Source: an uncultured bacterium
GTDB taxonomy: Bacteria > Elusimicrobiota > Elusimicrobia > Elusimicrobiales > Elusimicrobiaceae
Direction: 5' to 3'
Assembly: GCA_949294085.1 (NCBI GenBank)
Contig: CASFFX010000003.1
Coordinates: 1-64,000, forward strand
DNA length: 64,000 nucleotides
Shown here: positions 1 to 8,755 of the stretch, in pieces
Layout of the letters: the number at the start of each line of letters is the position of its first letter
Numbering within the stretch: the stretch's first letter is position 1
Translations under genes and position numbers: made by a program
Notes under the pieces: model-generated
Told to the model about the DNA's origin: nothing
Databases searched by the model: none
What the model saw: the letters and a program-made list of their open reading frames with translations, nothing else

Positions 1-171
1 ATCTTCCGGGTTGGTAATAATTAAAATATCTCTAATCCCCGCCATCATCAGTACCGACAGCGGATAATAAATCATCGGTTTATTGTAAATGGGAAGCAAT
101 ATCTTGGAAATCGGCAAAGACGCCGGATACAACCGGGTGCCCGCTCCCCCTGCTAAAATAAGACCTTTCAT
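1..171 (-). CDS. Glucose-1-phosphate thymidylyltransferase-like protein, partial (5' end only)
   Basis: The first 57 codons of a nucleotidyltransferase are visible; the rest lies beyond the left edge. The reading frame begins [16 protein letters not shown], the nucleotide-binding signature of RfbA/RmlA-type sugar-phosphate nucleotidylyltransferases, followed by the [17 protein letters not shown] stretch. A good Shine-Dalgarno (AGGGAG) lies just before the ATG. It is clearly paralogous to the complete rfbA at 4394-5278, so the locus holds two such enzymes. Substrate specificity cannot be told from this fragment; it could make a different activated sugar. The 223 bases upstream (172-394) hold no convincing gene. 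Confidence 0.85.
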   Translation of the reverse strand, partial: MKGLILAGGAGTRLYPASLPISKILLPIYNKPMIYYPLSVLMMAGIRDILIITNPED

Positions 172-394
172 ATTCTCCCTCCCAAAAGTAATTTAGGGGG
201 CTTCCCCTTTTGCAACACAATAAAACAGTATGTGGGGCATTTCCCGCTATTTTTGGATTTTCCTGCCCTTATTGTAGCAATTCCAAGATGTACTGGGAAA
301 AAATTGCCGCTAGGCTTTAACGTTTTCAATTCCGCAGCGCCAAACGGTCCTTGGCAAATAGAAAAACAATTTTCTACTAGCCAATTTGCCCCCT

Positions 395-1099
395 TCAATT
401 ATTAGGAGCTGCATTTGCAGTTTGCAAACTTTCTAAGATACGAAGGCTCTGCTGGACGTCATCGTAAGGAAGATTTTGAAGCACTTCATCCGGCAGGTTC
501 CACCATTTTACCTTCAACAGCCGGGCAATCGTCTTGTCATCAAATCGGTAGCGAATAACCCGCGCAGGCACTCCGCCCATAATGGCATAAGGGGGCACGT
601 CTTTGGTAACCACGCATCCTAAGCCCAGCACGGCTCCATCCCCTACCGTAACGCCATTTTTAATACACACATTATCCCCAATCCATACATCATTGCCAAT
701 ACGTACAGGAATTACTTTTTCCAACCAAAATTCATTATGGCTGGGAGCTTCCGGTTTTTTATACCGCCAGGCATCTAAATACAAATAAGGCGAGGTGGAT
801 AAAAACTGTAACGGATGTTCCCAATGTCCAATCCGCACATTATTGCCAATAGAACAAAAGGATCCAATCTGCGTGTCGGGAGACACAATTTCCACCTCCG
901 AAGAGCTATAGGTGCATTTCCCTACGGAACGGCAGTTTGGAACGGACAAAGAAATCTCTTGGTTCAACGAAATGTATTTTTTTAATTCTTTTTCTGTAAT
1001 TTTTTTCTTAAACCGAAAAAACAAAATACGCGTTACCAGCTGGTCCTTTTGAATTTTTCGGCGGTAAAATAAACGGAAAATTTTATTTTTTATGTTCAT
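395..1099 (-). CDS. Hexapeptide-repeat (left-handed beta-helix) O-acetyltransferase
   Basis: A 234-residue acyltransferase of the CatB/XAT-like hexapeptide family, expected to transfer an acetyl group from acetyl-CoA to a sugar hydroxyl or amine. The C-terminal half carries [LIV]-G-x4 turns (IGNNVRIG, IGNDVWIGDNVCI, GVTVGDGAVLG) and the usual closing element MGGVPARVIRYRF. The N-terminal 60 residues are basic and helical. The start overlaps the stop of the upstream epimerase gene by four bases (ATGA), so the two are translationally coupled. Position at the end of the dTDP-sugar operon suggests it decorates a surface polysaccharide sugar; the acceptor is unknown. Confidence 0.8.
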   Translation of the reverse strand: MNIKNKIFRLFYRRKIQKDQLVTRILFFRFKKKITEKELKKYISLNQEISLSVPNCRSVGKCTYSSSEVEIVSPDTQIGSFCSIGNNVRIGHWEHPLQFLSTSPYLYLDAWRYKKPEAPSHNEFWLEKVIPVRIGNDVWIGDNVCIKNGVTVGDGAVLGLGCVVTKDVPPYAIMGGVPARVIRYRFDDKTIARLLKVKWWNLPDEVLQNLPYDDVQQSLRILESLQTANAAPNN

Positions 1100-1950
1100 A
1101 ACAAACCCGTTTTCTTCCTATTTTCACGATTCATAATTTGATTTATTTTATCCGCATTTCCCCAAATAGCCGGGCTGTCGTAAGGACGTTCGGGGAAAGC
1201 TCCATAGTCCAACTTAATAGACAAATGATTTTCCTCAATAAATTGGTTTACTTGCGCCGCCAGGCTTACCGGCCTGCCGCTGCAACAGTTAATAATACCG
1301 TTCACTTCGCTCTGCACCACCGCGGCTGCAATTTGCTCTGCCAGTTTTTGTACGGGGATAAAGTCGTATTTATTCTTTCCGCTCGTAAAAGGAAAAGTTT
1401 GTTTGCCGGCTTGAGCCGCTTGCAAAATTTTAGTAAACACCGAGTGGGATTTTATGTCATTTCCATAGATATAGAAAGCGCGCAGCCATTGCCATACGGC
1501 CTGATGATCCCGCGCCAGCAGGCAGGAAGACCCCCGCAGCGCATTTTTGGCGATGCCGTACTGGGAAATTGGACGGCAAGGCGTGTTTTCATCCACCGCG
1601 CCTTCGTGATAGCCCACTTCGTGCATGGTACCCATCACGGCCAACTGTTTCAGTCCGCCCTCCAGCAAATGGCGCAGCAACCGGGCATGAGCCGAAAGCT
1701 GTTCCAAATGGGCCGGCGAATTATGCACAAACCCGTCCTTCCACGCCAAATGCAAAAACACATCAGGCCGCCCCATATCTTGGTAAATAGTCGGAGTGCT
1801 TTCCAGCACGTTAATCGGCAAAAAGACCGCCTGCGGCGGCAGATTGGTATTTTGAAAATCCAGGGCAATTACCTTGTGTCCCCACGTCAGTAACGTTTTA
1901 ACTACTTGCGCGCCAATGTATCCGTTGGCTCCGGAAATTGCGATTTTCAT
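1096..1950 (-). CDS. NAD-dependent epimerase/dehydratase, probable dTDP-6-deoxy-L-talose-type 4-reductase
   Basis: A 284-residue extended short-chain dehydrogenase. The start at 1950 is chosen because the Rossmann signature (GANGYIG) begins at the seventh residue; a longer frame only adds an implausible N-terminus. A YGIAK segment supplies the Tyr-x3-Lys catalytic pair. The central MGTMHEVGYHEG segment and overall length resemble the dTDP-6-deoxy-L-talose 4-dehydrogenase group more than RmlD, from memory of the family. No rfbD is visible in the operon, so this gene may perform the last reduction on the dTDP-4-keto-6-deoxyhexose made by RfbA, RfbB and RfbC. Other 4-ketosugar reductases or epimerases remain possible. 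Confidence 0.7.
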   Translation of the reverse strand: MKIAISGANGYIGAQVVKTLLTWGHKVIALDFQNTNLPPQAVFLPINVLESTPTIYQDMGRPDVFLHLAWKDGFVHNSPAHLEQLSAHARLLRHLLEGGLKQLAVMGTMHEVGYHEGAVDENTPCRPISQYGIAKNALRGSSCLLARDHQAVWQWLRAFYIYGNDIKSHSVFTKILQAAQAGKQTFPFTSGKNKYDFIPVQKLAEQIAAAVVQSEVNGIINCCSGRPVSLAAQVNQFIEENHLSIKLDYGAFPERPYDSPAIWGNADKINQIMNRENRKKTGLL

Positions 1951-1976
1951 CGTTATAAAACTCCTTGCGGCATTTA

Positions 1977-2819
1977 TTATGAATAAGTGTATTTCTGCAG
2001 CTCTTTTTCCAACTGGGCCGATAACTCCCTGGCACCGGCAGGCGTTAAATGGAAGCAATCTCCAAACAAGCGGTCCGGCAGCCGGGTTTGCATGTTAATG
2101 CAGGGGATTTTTTCTTGCGTAAACGGAGCAACCACCTGGCTAAAATCCACTTTTTGCACAAAATCCCGGTAATAATCCGAACGAACGGGCGGCATACAAA
2201 CTACCAGCTGTGCCCCTTTCTGGGCGCATAAATCACGCAACCGCACAAACCATTGCCAAGGGGCATGCCCATATTTCGTGGCCTGTTTGATGTGTTTGTC
2301 CACCAATTCCGGAACGGAATCGTCCTTTGGCATAAAAAACGAAGGAAAATCTTCCCCGTCATTGTGCGGAGGCCGGGTCGGTTTTAAGTGGGAATAGAGA
2401 AAAAATTTCAGTTTGGCCCCCCACACTACGCTTGCAGGGATTGCCCTTTTAGGAAGCCCCAAGAACCGGGTATGAAGAGGGCACAAATAGCGATTATTAC
2501 TTTTACTTAAATTGTATCCATAGTCATAAAAAGAATAAAACAAAATCACGCGTTTAATGTGAGGGCATTTGGCGAGCAACAACTGCACCAATTGAAAATC
2601 CATTTCCAAATCAGCCGATATTTCCCCGGCGTTAAAAGTCCGCAACGAAAATGTTTTTGGGGCGATTCCATAACGTGCCGTTGAATCCCCCACCACTATT
2701 TGTTCTATTTGGTGGGCCGGAATAGCTTGATAGTCCTGCTGCCGGTTCACAAACTGCTGAATCAGCTCTTGGGTAATGTGTTTTCCTTTTAAGTTGCGAA
2801 CGAGTTGTCTTAGGGTCAT
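1977..2819 (-). CDS. SGNH-hydrolase-like protein of the polysaccharide operon
   Basis: A protein of about 280 residues with a GDST motif near residue 45 and DCFHLTPAGA near the C-terminus. These match the block I (GDS) and block V (DxxH) signatures of SGNH/GDSL esterases, which supply the catalytic Ser and the Asp/His pair. No signal peptide is visible. The start at 2819 overlaps the rfbB stop by four bases (ATGA); an alternative start at 2837 would overlap it by 22. The context suggests an acyl or acetyl esterase acting on a surface-sugar intermediate, but the substrate is not evident and the family is divergent. Confidence 0.6.
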   Translation of the reverse strand: MTLRQLVRNLKGKHITQELIQQFVNRQQDYQAIPAHQIEQIVVGDSTARYGIAPKTFSLRTFNAGEISADLEMDFQLVQLLLAKCPHIKRVILFYSFYDYGYNLSKSNNRYLCPLHTRFLGLPKRAIPASVVWGAKLKFFLYSHLKPTRPPHNDGEDFPSFFMPKDDSVPELVDKHIKQATKYGHAPWQWFVRLRDLCAQKGAQLVVCMPPVRSDYYRDFVQKVDFSQVVAPFTQEKIPCINMQTRLPDRLFGDCFHLTPAGARELSAQLEKELQKYTYS

Positions 2820-3829
2820 ATATTTTTCAAATACCACTGCACCGTCTTTCGGATACCCGTTTCAAAGTTTTCTTCCGCCTTCCACCCCAGCTCCCGTTCT
2901 ATTTTGCTGGCGTCTATGGCGTAGCGTCGGTCGTGCCCCGCTCGGTCTTTCACAAACGTTACCAGTTCTTTATAAGGTATCCCGCCGGAAGAAGGATGCA
3001 ATTCATCCAGCAAGGCGCAAATCGTTTCTACAATCTGCAAATTGTTTCGTTCGTTCCGCCCGCCTATGTTATACGTTTCGCCGCTTTTTCCTTGTTTCCA
3101 CACCAGCGCAATCCCTTTGCAATGGTCCAGCACGTACAGCCAATCCCGCACGTTTTTCCCGTCTCCGTAAATGGGGATCGGTTCCCACGCCAGCGCTTTG
3201 CGGATAATCGTCGGAATCAGTTTCTCCGCGTGTTGTTTCGGCCCGTAGTTGTTGGAGCAATTGCTCGTCGTTACGTTTAACCCGTAGGTATGATAATACG
3301 CCCGCACCAATAAATCGCTGGAAGCTTTACTGGCCGAGTAGGGCGAGTTCGGCGCATAGGCCGTTTGTTCCGTAAACAAACCCGTCGCCCCCAAGCTTCC
3401 ATATACTTCATCCGTAGAAATGTGATGAAAGCGGCACGTTTCATAGCCCGGTTTCACTTCTCCGGGGCCTTTCATCCAATGCTGCCGCGCCGCTTCCAGC
3501 AGCGTAAACGTTCCTTCTATATTCGTCTTGATAAACGGCAGCGGCCCCGCAATGGAATTGTCCACATGCGACTCCGCCGCAAAATGAATTACGCCCCGGA
3601 TATCCCGCTCCTCAAACAGCCGTTTGACTAGCGAAGCGTCGCAAATGTCTCCCTGCACAAACGTATAACGCGGATTCTCTTTGCACTCTTTCAAATTGGC
3701 TAGATTTCCCGCATAGGTTAGTTTGTCCAGATTCACTACGTCATACTGCGGGTAATGTTCCAAAAAATACGGCACAAAATTGGACCCGATAAAACCTGCT
3801 CCGCCAGTAATCAAAATCGTTTGGTTCAT
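2816..3829 (-). CDS. rfbB: dTDP-glucose 4,6-dehydratase
   Basis: A 337-residue enzyme converting dTDP-glucose to dTDP-4-keto-6-deoxyglucose, the second step of dTDP-rhamnose-type pathways. The NAD-binding GGAGFIGSN motif is at residues 8-16, the HFAAESHVD motif characteristic of RmlB is near residue 85, and the YSASKASSD segment provides the catalytic Tyr and Lys. Length is normal for the family. It follows rfbC by 17 bases and overlaps the next gene by four, so it is part of a single minus-strand operon. Confidence 0.95.
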   Translation of the reverse strand: MNQTILITGGAGFIGSNFVPYFLEHYPQYDVVNLDKLTYAGNLANLKECKENPRYTFVQGDICDASLVKRLFEERDIRGVIHFAAESHVDNSIAGPLPFIKTNIEGTFTLLEAARQHWMKGPGEVKPGYETCRFHHISTDEVYGSLGATGLFTEQTAYAPNSPYSASKASSDLLVRAYYHTYGLNVTTSNCSNNYGPKQHAEKLIPTIIRKALAWEPIPIYGDGKNVRDWLYVLDHCKGIALVWKQGKSGETYNIGGRNERNNLQIVETICALLDELHPSSGGIPYKELVTFVKDRAGHDRRYAIDASKIERELGWKAEENFETGIRKTVQWYLKNI

Positions 3830-3846
3830 AAAGAAACCCTCTTTAA

Positions 3847-4407
3847 TTAGGAGATGAAAATAGGATTTTGTTTATAATCTGCAAAAGTGGGATTTTTCAA
3901 ATCCTTGTCAGAAAGAACGGCTTCTGCCAAATCAATTTTCCAATCCACCTTTAATTCGGGATCATTAAACAAAATGCCGCCTTCCGATTCTTTGTGATAC
4001 AAATTATCACATTTATAGGCAAAGCGGGCCGTAGGGCTTAACACGGAAAATCCATGCGCAAACCCACGCGGAATAAAAAACTGTTTCCGGTTTTCGGCGG
4101 ATAATTCCACCCCAAACCATTGGCCAAAGGTAGGGCTTTTGCGGCGCAAATCCACCGCCACATCCCACACGACTCCGTCCAATACACGTACTAATTTGGC
4201 TTGCGTAAAAGGCGGCTTTTGAAAATGCAGTCCGCGCACCGTTCCCCGGCGGGAAAAGCTTTCGTTATCCTGCACGAATACCGCCCCCTCGCAGGCTTCC
4301 TGCCACGCGGCCGCATTATACGACTCAAAAAAATAGCCGCGGTTGTCTGCAAACACTTTCGGCGTAATTACCGCCAATCCTGCAATTGGAGGCCTAAAAA
4401 AATCCAT
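3847..4407 (-). CDS. rfbC: dTDP-4-dehydrorhamnose 3,5-epimerase
   Basis: A 186-residue cupin-fold epimerase acting on dTDP-4-keto-6-deoxyglucose. Recognisable elements are the [11 protein letters not shown] segment near the N-terminus, [18 protein letters not shown] (with the active-site His in RGLHFQ), [18 protein letters not shown], and the [14 protein letters not shown] segment. Length is typical. The start lies within the last 14 bases of rfbA, so translation is coupled. Only the L-configured branch of the pathway needs this enzyme, so the end product is likely L-rhamnose or 6-deoxy-L-talose. Confidence 0.95.
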   Translation of the reverse strand: MDFFRPPIAGLAVITPKVFADNRGYFFESYNAAAWQEACEGAVFVQDNESFSRRGTVRGLHFQKPPFTQAKLVRVLDGVVWDVAVDLRRKSPTFGQWFGVELSAENRKQFFIPRGFAHGFSVLSPTARFAYKCDNLYHKESEGGILFNDPELKVDWKIDLAEAVLSDKDLKNPTFADYKQNPIFIS

Positions 4408-5278
4408 TTTCCATATCCTCTGGTATGTGGGCCAAGTATTGGCCGTATTCGGTATTTTTCATGAGTTCCGCCCGGCGGATCAATTGGCTGACGTCAATCC
4501 ACCCGTGTTTGAAAGCAATCGCTTCCAAACACGCGATTTTGAGTCCTTGTCGGTTTTCCAACGCTTCAATAAACATAGAAGCTTTGATTAAATCCGAATG
4601 AGTTCCCGTATCCAGCCACGCCATACCGCGGCCCATACGTTCCACCTGCAGTTCGCCGCGCTGTAAATACCATTTGTTGATGTCCGTAACTTCCAATTCC
4701 CCGCGCCAAGACGGCTTTAAGTTAGCCGCTATATCCACCACTCGGTTATCATAAAAATAAAGCCCCGTTACCGCCCAGTTGGATTTGGGATGTTTCGGTT
4801 TTTCTTCCAACGAAACGGCTTTCTGGTGGGAATCTATCTCCACCACTCCATAAGAAGAAGGATTTTTCACGTGATAGGCAAAAACGAGGCCGCCCGATTT
4901 TAGGTGGGAAGCGTCCTGCACCATTTTTTTCAAATCACGTCCATAAAAAATATTGTCGCCCAAAATTAAGCACACGGAATCTTTGCCAATAAAATCCGCC
5001 CCCAAAATAAAGGCCTGGGCTAGTCCTTCCGGGCGGGGTTGTTCTGCATAGGACACCTGAATTCCAAATGCGGATCCGTCTCCCAGCAAATGCTTGTACA
5101 GAGGTAAGGCTTCGGGAGAGGAGATCAGCAAGATGTCCCTTATGCCCGCCAACATCAAAACGGACAGGGGATAATACACCATCGGTTTATCATACACAGG
5201 GATTAGTTGTTTGGAAACAGCAAATGTGGCAGGATACAACCGACTGCCTGTTCCGCCGGCCAAGATAATTCCTTTCAT
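4394..5278 (-). CDS. rfbA: Glucose-1-phosphate thymidylyltransferase
   Basis: A 294-residue enzyme making dTDP-glucose from dTTP and glucose-1-phosphate, the entry step of the operon. The start [16 protein letters not shown], the [17 protein letters not shown] element and [10 protein letters not shown] are diagnostic for RmlA. Length is normal. A GAGAGG ribosome-binding site precedes the ATG. It is the first full gene of the operon, preceded by a candidate short leader ORF and a promoter near 5428-5455. A paralogue begins at 171 on the same strand. Confidence 0.95.
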   Translation of the reverse strand: MKGIILAGGTGSRLYPATFAVSKQLIPVYDKPMVYYPLSVLMLAGIRDILLISSPEALPLYKHLLGDGSAFGIQVSYAEQPRPEGLAQAFILGADFIGKDSVCLILGDNIFYGRDLKKMVQDASHLKSGGLVFAYHVKNPSSYGVVEIDSHQKAVSLEEKPKHPKSNWAVTGLYFYDNRVVDIAANLKPSWRGELEVTDINKWYLQRGELQVERMGRGMAWLDTGTHSDLIKASMFIEALENRQGLKIACLEAIAFKHGWIDVSQLIRRAELMKNTEYGQYLAHIPEDMENGFF

Positions 5279-5287
5279 ACAACCTCT

Positions 5288-5377
5288 CTAGCAGAAATAA
5301 TACAGAAAAGGAAGGTCAACATACACGCCACAAAACAGGGCGCTTTTGTAGCGCGGATTCAAAAAGAGGAAACCCAT
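5288..5377 (-). CDS. Candidate 29-aa leader peptide upstream of rfbA
   Basis: Within the roughly 140-nt leader of the rfbA transcript there is a short ORF of 29 codons with a good ribosome-binding site (GAGGGAG, about 6 nt before the ATG). It ends with TAG nine bases before the rfbA start. The peptide is rich in Phe, Leu, Tyr and Cys and ends LPFLYYFC. It may be a translated leader coupled to rfbA or an attenuating upstream ORF. Only the SD, position and open frame support it; such a short ORF could also occur by chance. Confidence 0.35.
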   Translation of the reverse strand: MGFLFLNPRYKSALFCGVYVDLPFLYYFC

Positions 5378-5427
5378 GGCTCTCCCTCAAGAATTCGATT
5401 GTCAGTCGTTCCCTTTCATCTTTTCCC

Positions 5428-5455
5428 ATTATACTACTTTATTTATCCGATACAA
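5428..5455 (-). promoter_or_regulatory. Sigma70-type promoter of the rfb operon
   Basis: On the minus strand TTGTAT (5450-5455) and TATAAT (5428-5433) are separated by 16 bases. Transcription would start near 5421, giving a leader of about 140 nt that contains the candidate leader peptide. The rest of the 5279-5741 interval holds a possible plus-strand -10 box (TATAAT, 5688-5693) for the aldehyde dehydrogenase gene and nothing else recognised. Confidence 0.6.
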
Positions 5456-5741
5456 ATGAATCCACAGCAATTCTTTGTTTGTTTTGTACAAAAGCCCATT
5501 TTCTTCATGCTTGCGCAAACAGGCATGGACGATTCTGTCTGCTTGCCCGCCCCAGGTTCATGTGTTATACAACCTCTTTTGAATTCCTGTTTGCCATGGA
5601 GCGTGTCCCTGGCAACGCACCGCCTGGGGGTTTCCCCCCGCGCACGAAGTTTTTTCCCCTGCCATAGTCTGGGCATTTATGCCATAATATAATAAGTAAG
5701 TTTGGGACGGTCCCTTTGACGGGGCCGCATACGGGGGGCCA

Positions 5742-7106
5742 ATGCATACACTTTTACAAAAACAACGGGACTTTTTTAACAGCGGCGCTACATTGCTGCT
5801 TAAAACGCGGATTACTTATCTAAAACGCCTGCGGACTGCCATTTTGCAACAACAGCCAGCGCTGTATCGGGCGTTGTACCAGGACTTGGGCAAAAGCGAA
5901 ACGGAAGCGTATATGTGCGAAGTGGGACAAACGTTGGAAGAAATTGGCTACTTCTTAAAACATCTTCCCCAGCTGGCACGGGACCGCACCGTCCGAACTC
6001 CGCTTTCCAACTTTCGGGCCCGCAGTATCATCAAGCGGGTACCGCGGGGAAACGTGCTGATTCTCAGCCCGTGGAACTATCCTTTTTTGCTTTCGCTGGA
6101 ACCGCTGGTGGACGCGATTGCCGCCGGAAATACCGTCATCCTTAAACCCAGCGCCTATTCTCCCCACACCAGCGCTTTCTTGAAAGAATTGATACAAGGC
6201 GTATTTCCCGCAGAATACGCCGCCGTGATAACGGGCGGCCGCGAAGAAAACAAAGCGTTGCTGGACCAAAAATTTGATTATATTTTCTTTACCGGCAGCG
6301 GAACCGTGGGCAAAGAAGTCCTGCGCCGCGCGGCCGAAAATTTAATCCCCGTTTCGCTGGAGCTGGGCGGCAAAAGCCCCTGTTTGGTGGACGAATCGGC
6401 CCCGCTGCAGCTGACGGCCAGGCGCCTTGTATTCGGCAAATTCTTAAACTGCGGGCAAACGTGCGTGGCGCCCGATTATGTGCTGTGTCCGCCGGCCGTG
6501 CAAAAACCGCTGGTGGAAGCCCTGCAAGCGGAAATCCGCCAACAATTTGGCTCCTCCCCTTTGCAAAATCCGCACTATGGGCGTATCGTCAACGAAAAGC
6601 ATTTCAACCGCCTGCTTCGGTTGCTGGATTCCCGCAAAGTGGCGGTGGGCGGAACCAGCGACAAAAATTCCCTAAAAATAGAGCCGACCGTGCTAAGCGG
6701 CGTAACGTGGGAGGACCCCGTTATGCAAGAGGAAATTTTCGGCCCAATTTTGCCGATTCTCACGTACACTTCGTTAGACGAAGCCCTGCGCACGGTGGAA
6801 GAACGCCCGCACCCCCTGGCTTTTTACGTATTTTCCCGGGATAAACACACGGTTCGCCGCGTAACGGAACGCTGCCGTTTTGGGGGCGGCTGCGTAAACG
6901 ACGTAATTTTGCACCTGGCCACCCCGTATTTGCCGTTTGGCGGGGTAGGCCCCAGTGGGATGGGCAACTATCACGGAGCGTTTGGGTTTGAAACGTTCTC
7001 GCACACAAAAAGCATTTTGGATAAAAAGTTCTTTCCGGACCTGCCCGCCCGCTATCAGCCCTATACCAAATGGAAGGACTTTCTGCTTAGGCTGTTTTTG
7101 CACTAA
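5742..7106 (+). CDS. Aldehyde dehydrogenase (ALDH3-like)
   Basis: A 454-residue NAD(P)-dependent aldehyde dehydrogenase of the shorter class-3/fatty-aldehyde type, oxidising an aldehyde to the acid. SPWNYPF (residues 109-115) and FTGSGTVGKEV are the cofactor-binding elements. Glu207 in LELGGKSP and Cys241 in GQTCVAPDY are the expected catalytic base and nucleophile. The C-terminus keeps the PFGGVGPSGMGNYHG signature. The gene stands alone between the rfb operon and a bidirectional terminator. The physiological substrate cannot be inferred from context. Confidence 0.9.
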   Translation: MHTLLQKQRDFFNSGATLLLKTRITYLKRLRTAILQQQPALYRALYQDLGKSETEAYMCEVGQTLEEIGYFLKHLPQLARDRTVRTPLSNFRARSIIKRVPRGNVLILSPWNYPFLLSLEPLVDAIAAGNTVILKPSAYSPHTSAFLKELIQGVFPAEYAAVITGGREENKALLDQKFDYIFFTGSGTVGKEVLRRAAENLIPVSLELGGKSPCLVDESAPLQLTARRLVFGKFLNCGQTCVAPDYVLCPPAVQKPLVEALQAEIRQQFGSSPLQNPHYGRIVNEKHFNRLLRLLDSRKVAVGGTSDKNSLKIEPTVLSGVTWEDPVMQEEIFGPILPILTYTSLDEALRTVEERPHPLAFYVFSRDKHTVRRVTERCRFGGGCVNDVILHLATPYLPFGGVGPSGMGNYHGAFGFETFSHTKSILDKKFFPDLPARYQPYTKWKDFLLRLFLH

Positions 7107-7199
7107 GCGTTCGGGACACTCGTGCAATAAAAACGCTTGATTCGGGGTTATAAAAACAGGGCGTCAGCCCGCTTCCCGCAAGGGAACAAATTTCTGTGT

Positions 7200-7229
7200 A
7201 AAAAGCCCGGCCTTTCGGCCGGGCTTTTT
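7200..7229. terminator. Bidirectional intrinsic terminator
   Basis: A nine-bp stem AGCCCGGCC/GGCCGGGCT with a TTTC loop, with an A-run on the left and a T-run on the right. It lies between the convergent aldehyde dehydrogenase and ogt genes and can serve both. Confidence 0.85.
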
Positions 7230-7233
7230 GTGT

Positions 7234-7719
7234 CTAACCGTTGTGTCGGGCCACAATCTCTTTTTCCAAATGTAACAAAAACCGTTTCTTTTCCAGCCCC
7301 GCACTGTATCCGCCCAGGGAACCGTCCGCCCCTATCACCCGGTGGCACGGCACTACAATAGCAATGGGATTGACGTGATTGGCCCCGCCCACAGCGCGGC
7401 AGGCCCGGGGATGGCCGATACGCTGGGCCACCGTACCGTAACTTTGCGTTTGGCCGTAAGGGATTTGCAATAGCGCCCGCCACACTTGTTGCTGGAAAGG
7501 CGTTCCCGCCGGGTGCAGCGGCAGGTCAAAGCGTTGGCGCGTCCCGTCAAAATATTCCTGCAGCTGCCGGCAGGCGCGTTCCAACAAGGGCGTCCCTTTT
7601 TGAGGCAGCTGCTCACACCAGCGGGCCGGGCAAAAGGCCACACGCGTCAGGCCAACCTCATCGGCCGCTACCGCCAGGCGCCCCACGGGGCTTGAACAAT
7701 AAACAAAAGTTTCGCTCAT
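7234..7719 (-). CDS. ogt: Methylated-DNA-[protein]-cysteine S-methyltransferase
   Basis: A 161-residue suicide repair protein removing alkyl groups from O6-alkylguanine. The active-site PCHRVIGADG motif is near residue 130, followed by LGGYSAGLEKKRFLL. The preceding segment of about 25 residues contains the helix-turn-helix that inserts into DNA. Length fits the Ogt/AGT family. No ribosome-binding site is visible; a TAAGAT hexamer ends exactly six bases before the ATG, so it belongs to the leaderless group described in the findings. Confidence 0.92.
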   Translation of the reverse strand: MSETFVYCSSPVGRLAVAADEVGLTRVAFCPARWCEQLPQKGTPLLERACRQLQEYFDGTRQRFDLPLHPAGTPFQQQVWRALLQIPYGQTQSYGTVAQRIGHPRACRAVGGANHVNPIAIVVPCHRVIGADGSLGGYSAGLEKKRFLLHLEKEIVARHNG

Positions 7720-7810
7720 AGAGGTATCTTACCATTTATCGGTTAGACCCAGGCCGCAAATAGGCCTTTCGGCCCTGTTTTCTCTCAGACGGATTACCTA
7801 TAATAAAAAT

Positions 7811-8680
7811 ATGAAATATGTCCTAAAAATTTTTATTCTTTGGGTCTGCACCCTGCCGTTGGCAGGAAATCTGGATGCAGCCCCAGATTTCAAAAATACG
7901 TTGCAAGGGGTGGCAAAAAACATCCGCCAAATGCCCCCTAAAATAAACCGTAATCTCACCGCACCCATTCGTAAAATTGCCGCGCAAACGCTTCCCCCTT
8001 CGGTCAAGCGGCCTACTGCCGCCATAGAGGCGAACAAAATTTCCAACTCCCAATCCGCCCATTTGAAAAATTCGCTTCAGCGTTCCGTAACACGCTTAAT
8101 GAAGCAAATGCAATCCTTGCGCACACACGTGGCGGCGCAAAAAGTCCCCGTGAAAAAACCCGTTCCCGCCGAGGAAAAAGCGTTTGTAACTTCCGATTTT
8201 TTCCCTTTTCTCTATTCCGGGAAAGAAATCCCCACGCTGCCCTTCGCGCTGGACCGAAAGCACATTTACCGGGGGTTGGGCCTACCGGCAGACGGAACGG
8301 CCCTGCGGCGTATTTTGCAGGAAGGCCTGCTGGTAAAAGACGTCGGGCCGGACAATAACTCGCTGCGGATGTCCTATGCCAGTGTGGGTGGATTGGCCGC
8401 GCTTAAGCAAGTGGCGCAAAAGAAGGTTATCAATTTGACGGATTCTCCCGTTCTCGCGTTTAATTACGCCTGGCGCAACCGCCATAAGGGAATCATGGTG
8501 CTTCTTTCGGTACGCAATTTTCCGTATCACGGCAACATCGTTGTGCACGACCGCGATATCCCCGCCGCCGACTTGGAGGAAGCCATCGTTTTATTGCAGG
8601 TGGACGGAACGCCGCATTGGTGCAAAGTACAAGTCCTGGAACAGGGTTTTCAAATTACGCCCTATGTGGAAGCAAAATAG
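7811..8680 (+). CDS. Exported protein with a possible ADP-ribosyltransferase-like domain (paralogue 1)
   Basis: A 289-residue protein with an N-terminal signal peptide (cleavage likely after GNLDA, near residue 24), so it acts in the envelope or outside. Residues 30-125 are basic and probably disordered. The C-terminal 130 residues contain IYRGLGL, then LRRILQEGL, a DSPVLAFNYAW segment and RDIPAADLEEAIVL. This spacing recalls the R-S-E class of ADP-ribosyltransferase folds, but the similarity is only a pattern judged by eye. The neighbour at 8756 is a paralogue. TATAAT ends six bases before the ATG with no SD, predicting a leaderless mRNA. Confidence 0.65.
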   Translation: MKYVLKIFILWVCTLPLAGNLDAAPDFKNTLQGVAKNIRQMPPKINRNLTAPIRKIAAQTLPPSVKRPTAAIEANKISNSQSAHLKNSLQRSVTRLMKQMQSLRTHVAAQKVPVKKPVPAEEKAFVTSDFFPFLYSGKEIPTLPFALDRKHIYRGLGLPADGTALRRILQEGLLVKDVGPDNNSLRMSYASVGGLAALKQVAQKKVINLTDSPVLAFNYAWRNRHKGIMVLLSVRNFPYHGNIVVHDRDIPAADLEEAIVLLQVDGTPHWCKVQVLEQGFQITPYVEAK

Positions 8681-8755
8681 GTCTTTAGGCCTATGGTTTT
8701 TGAAGCAAATGCAGCTATACTAAAAATAGAAGATTTTTGAAGGAGCCCCAAGCGT

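Noticed and set aside
168-398. 76-codon ORF on the minus strand between the acetyltransferase and the partial RfbA-like gene
   Set aside because: No SD, unusual composition, overlaps the start of a real gene, and no resemblance to any family.
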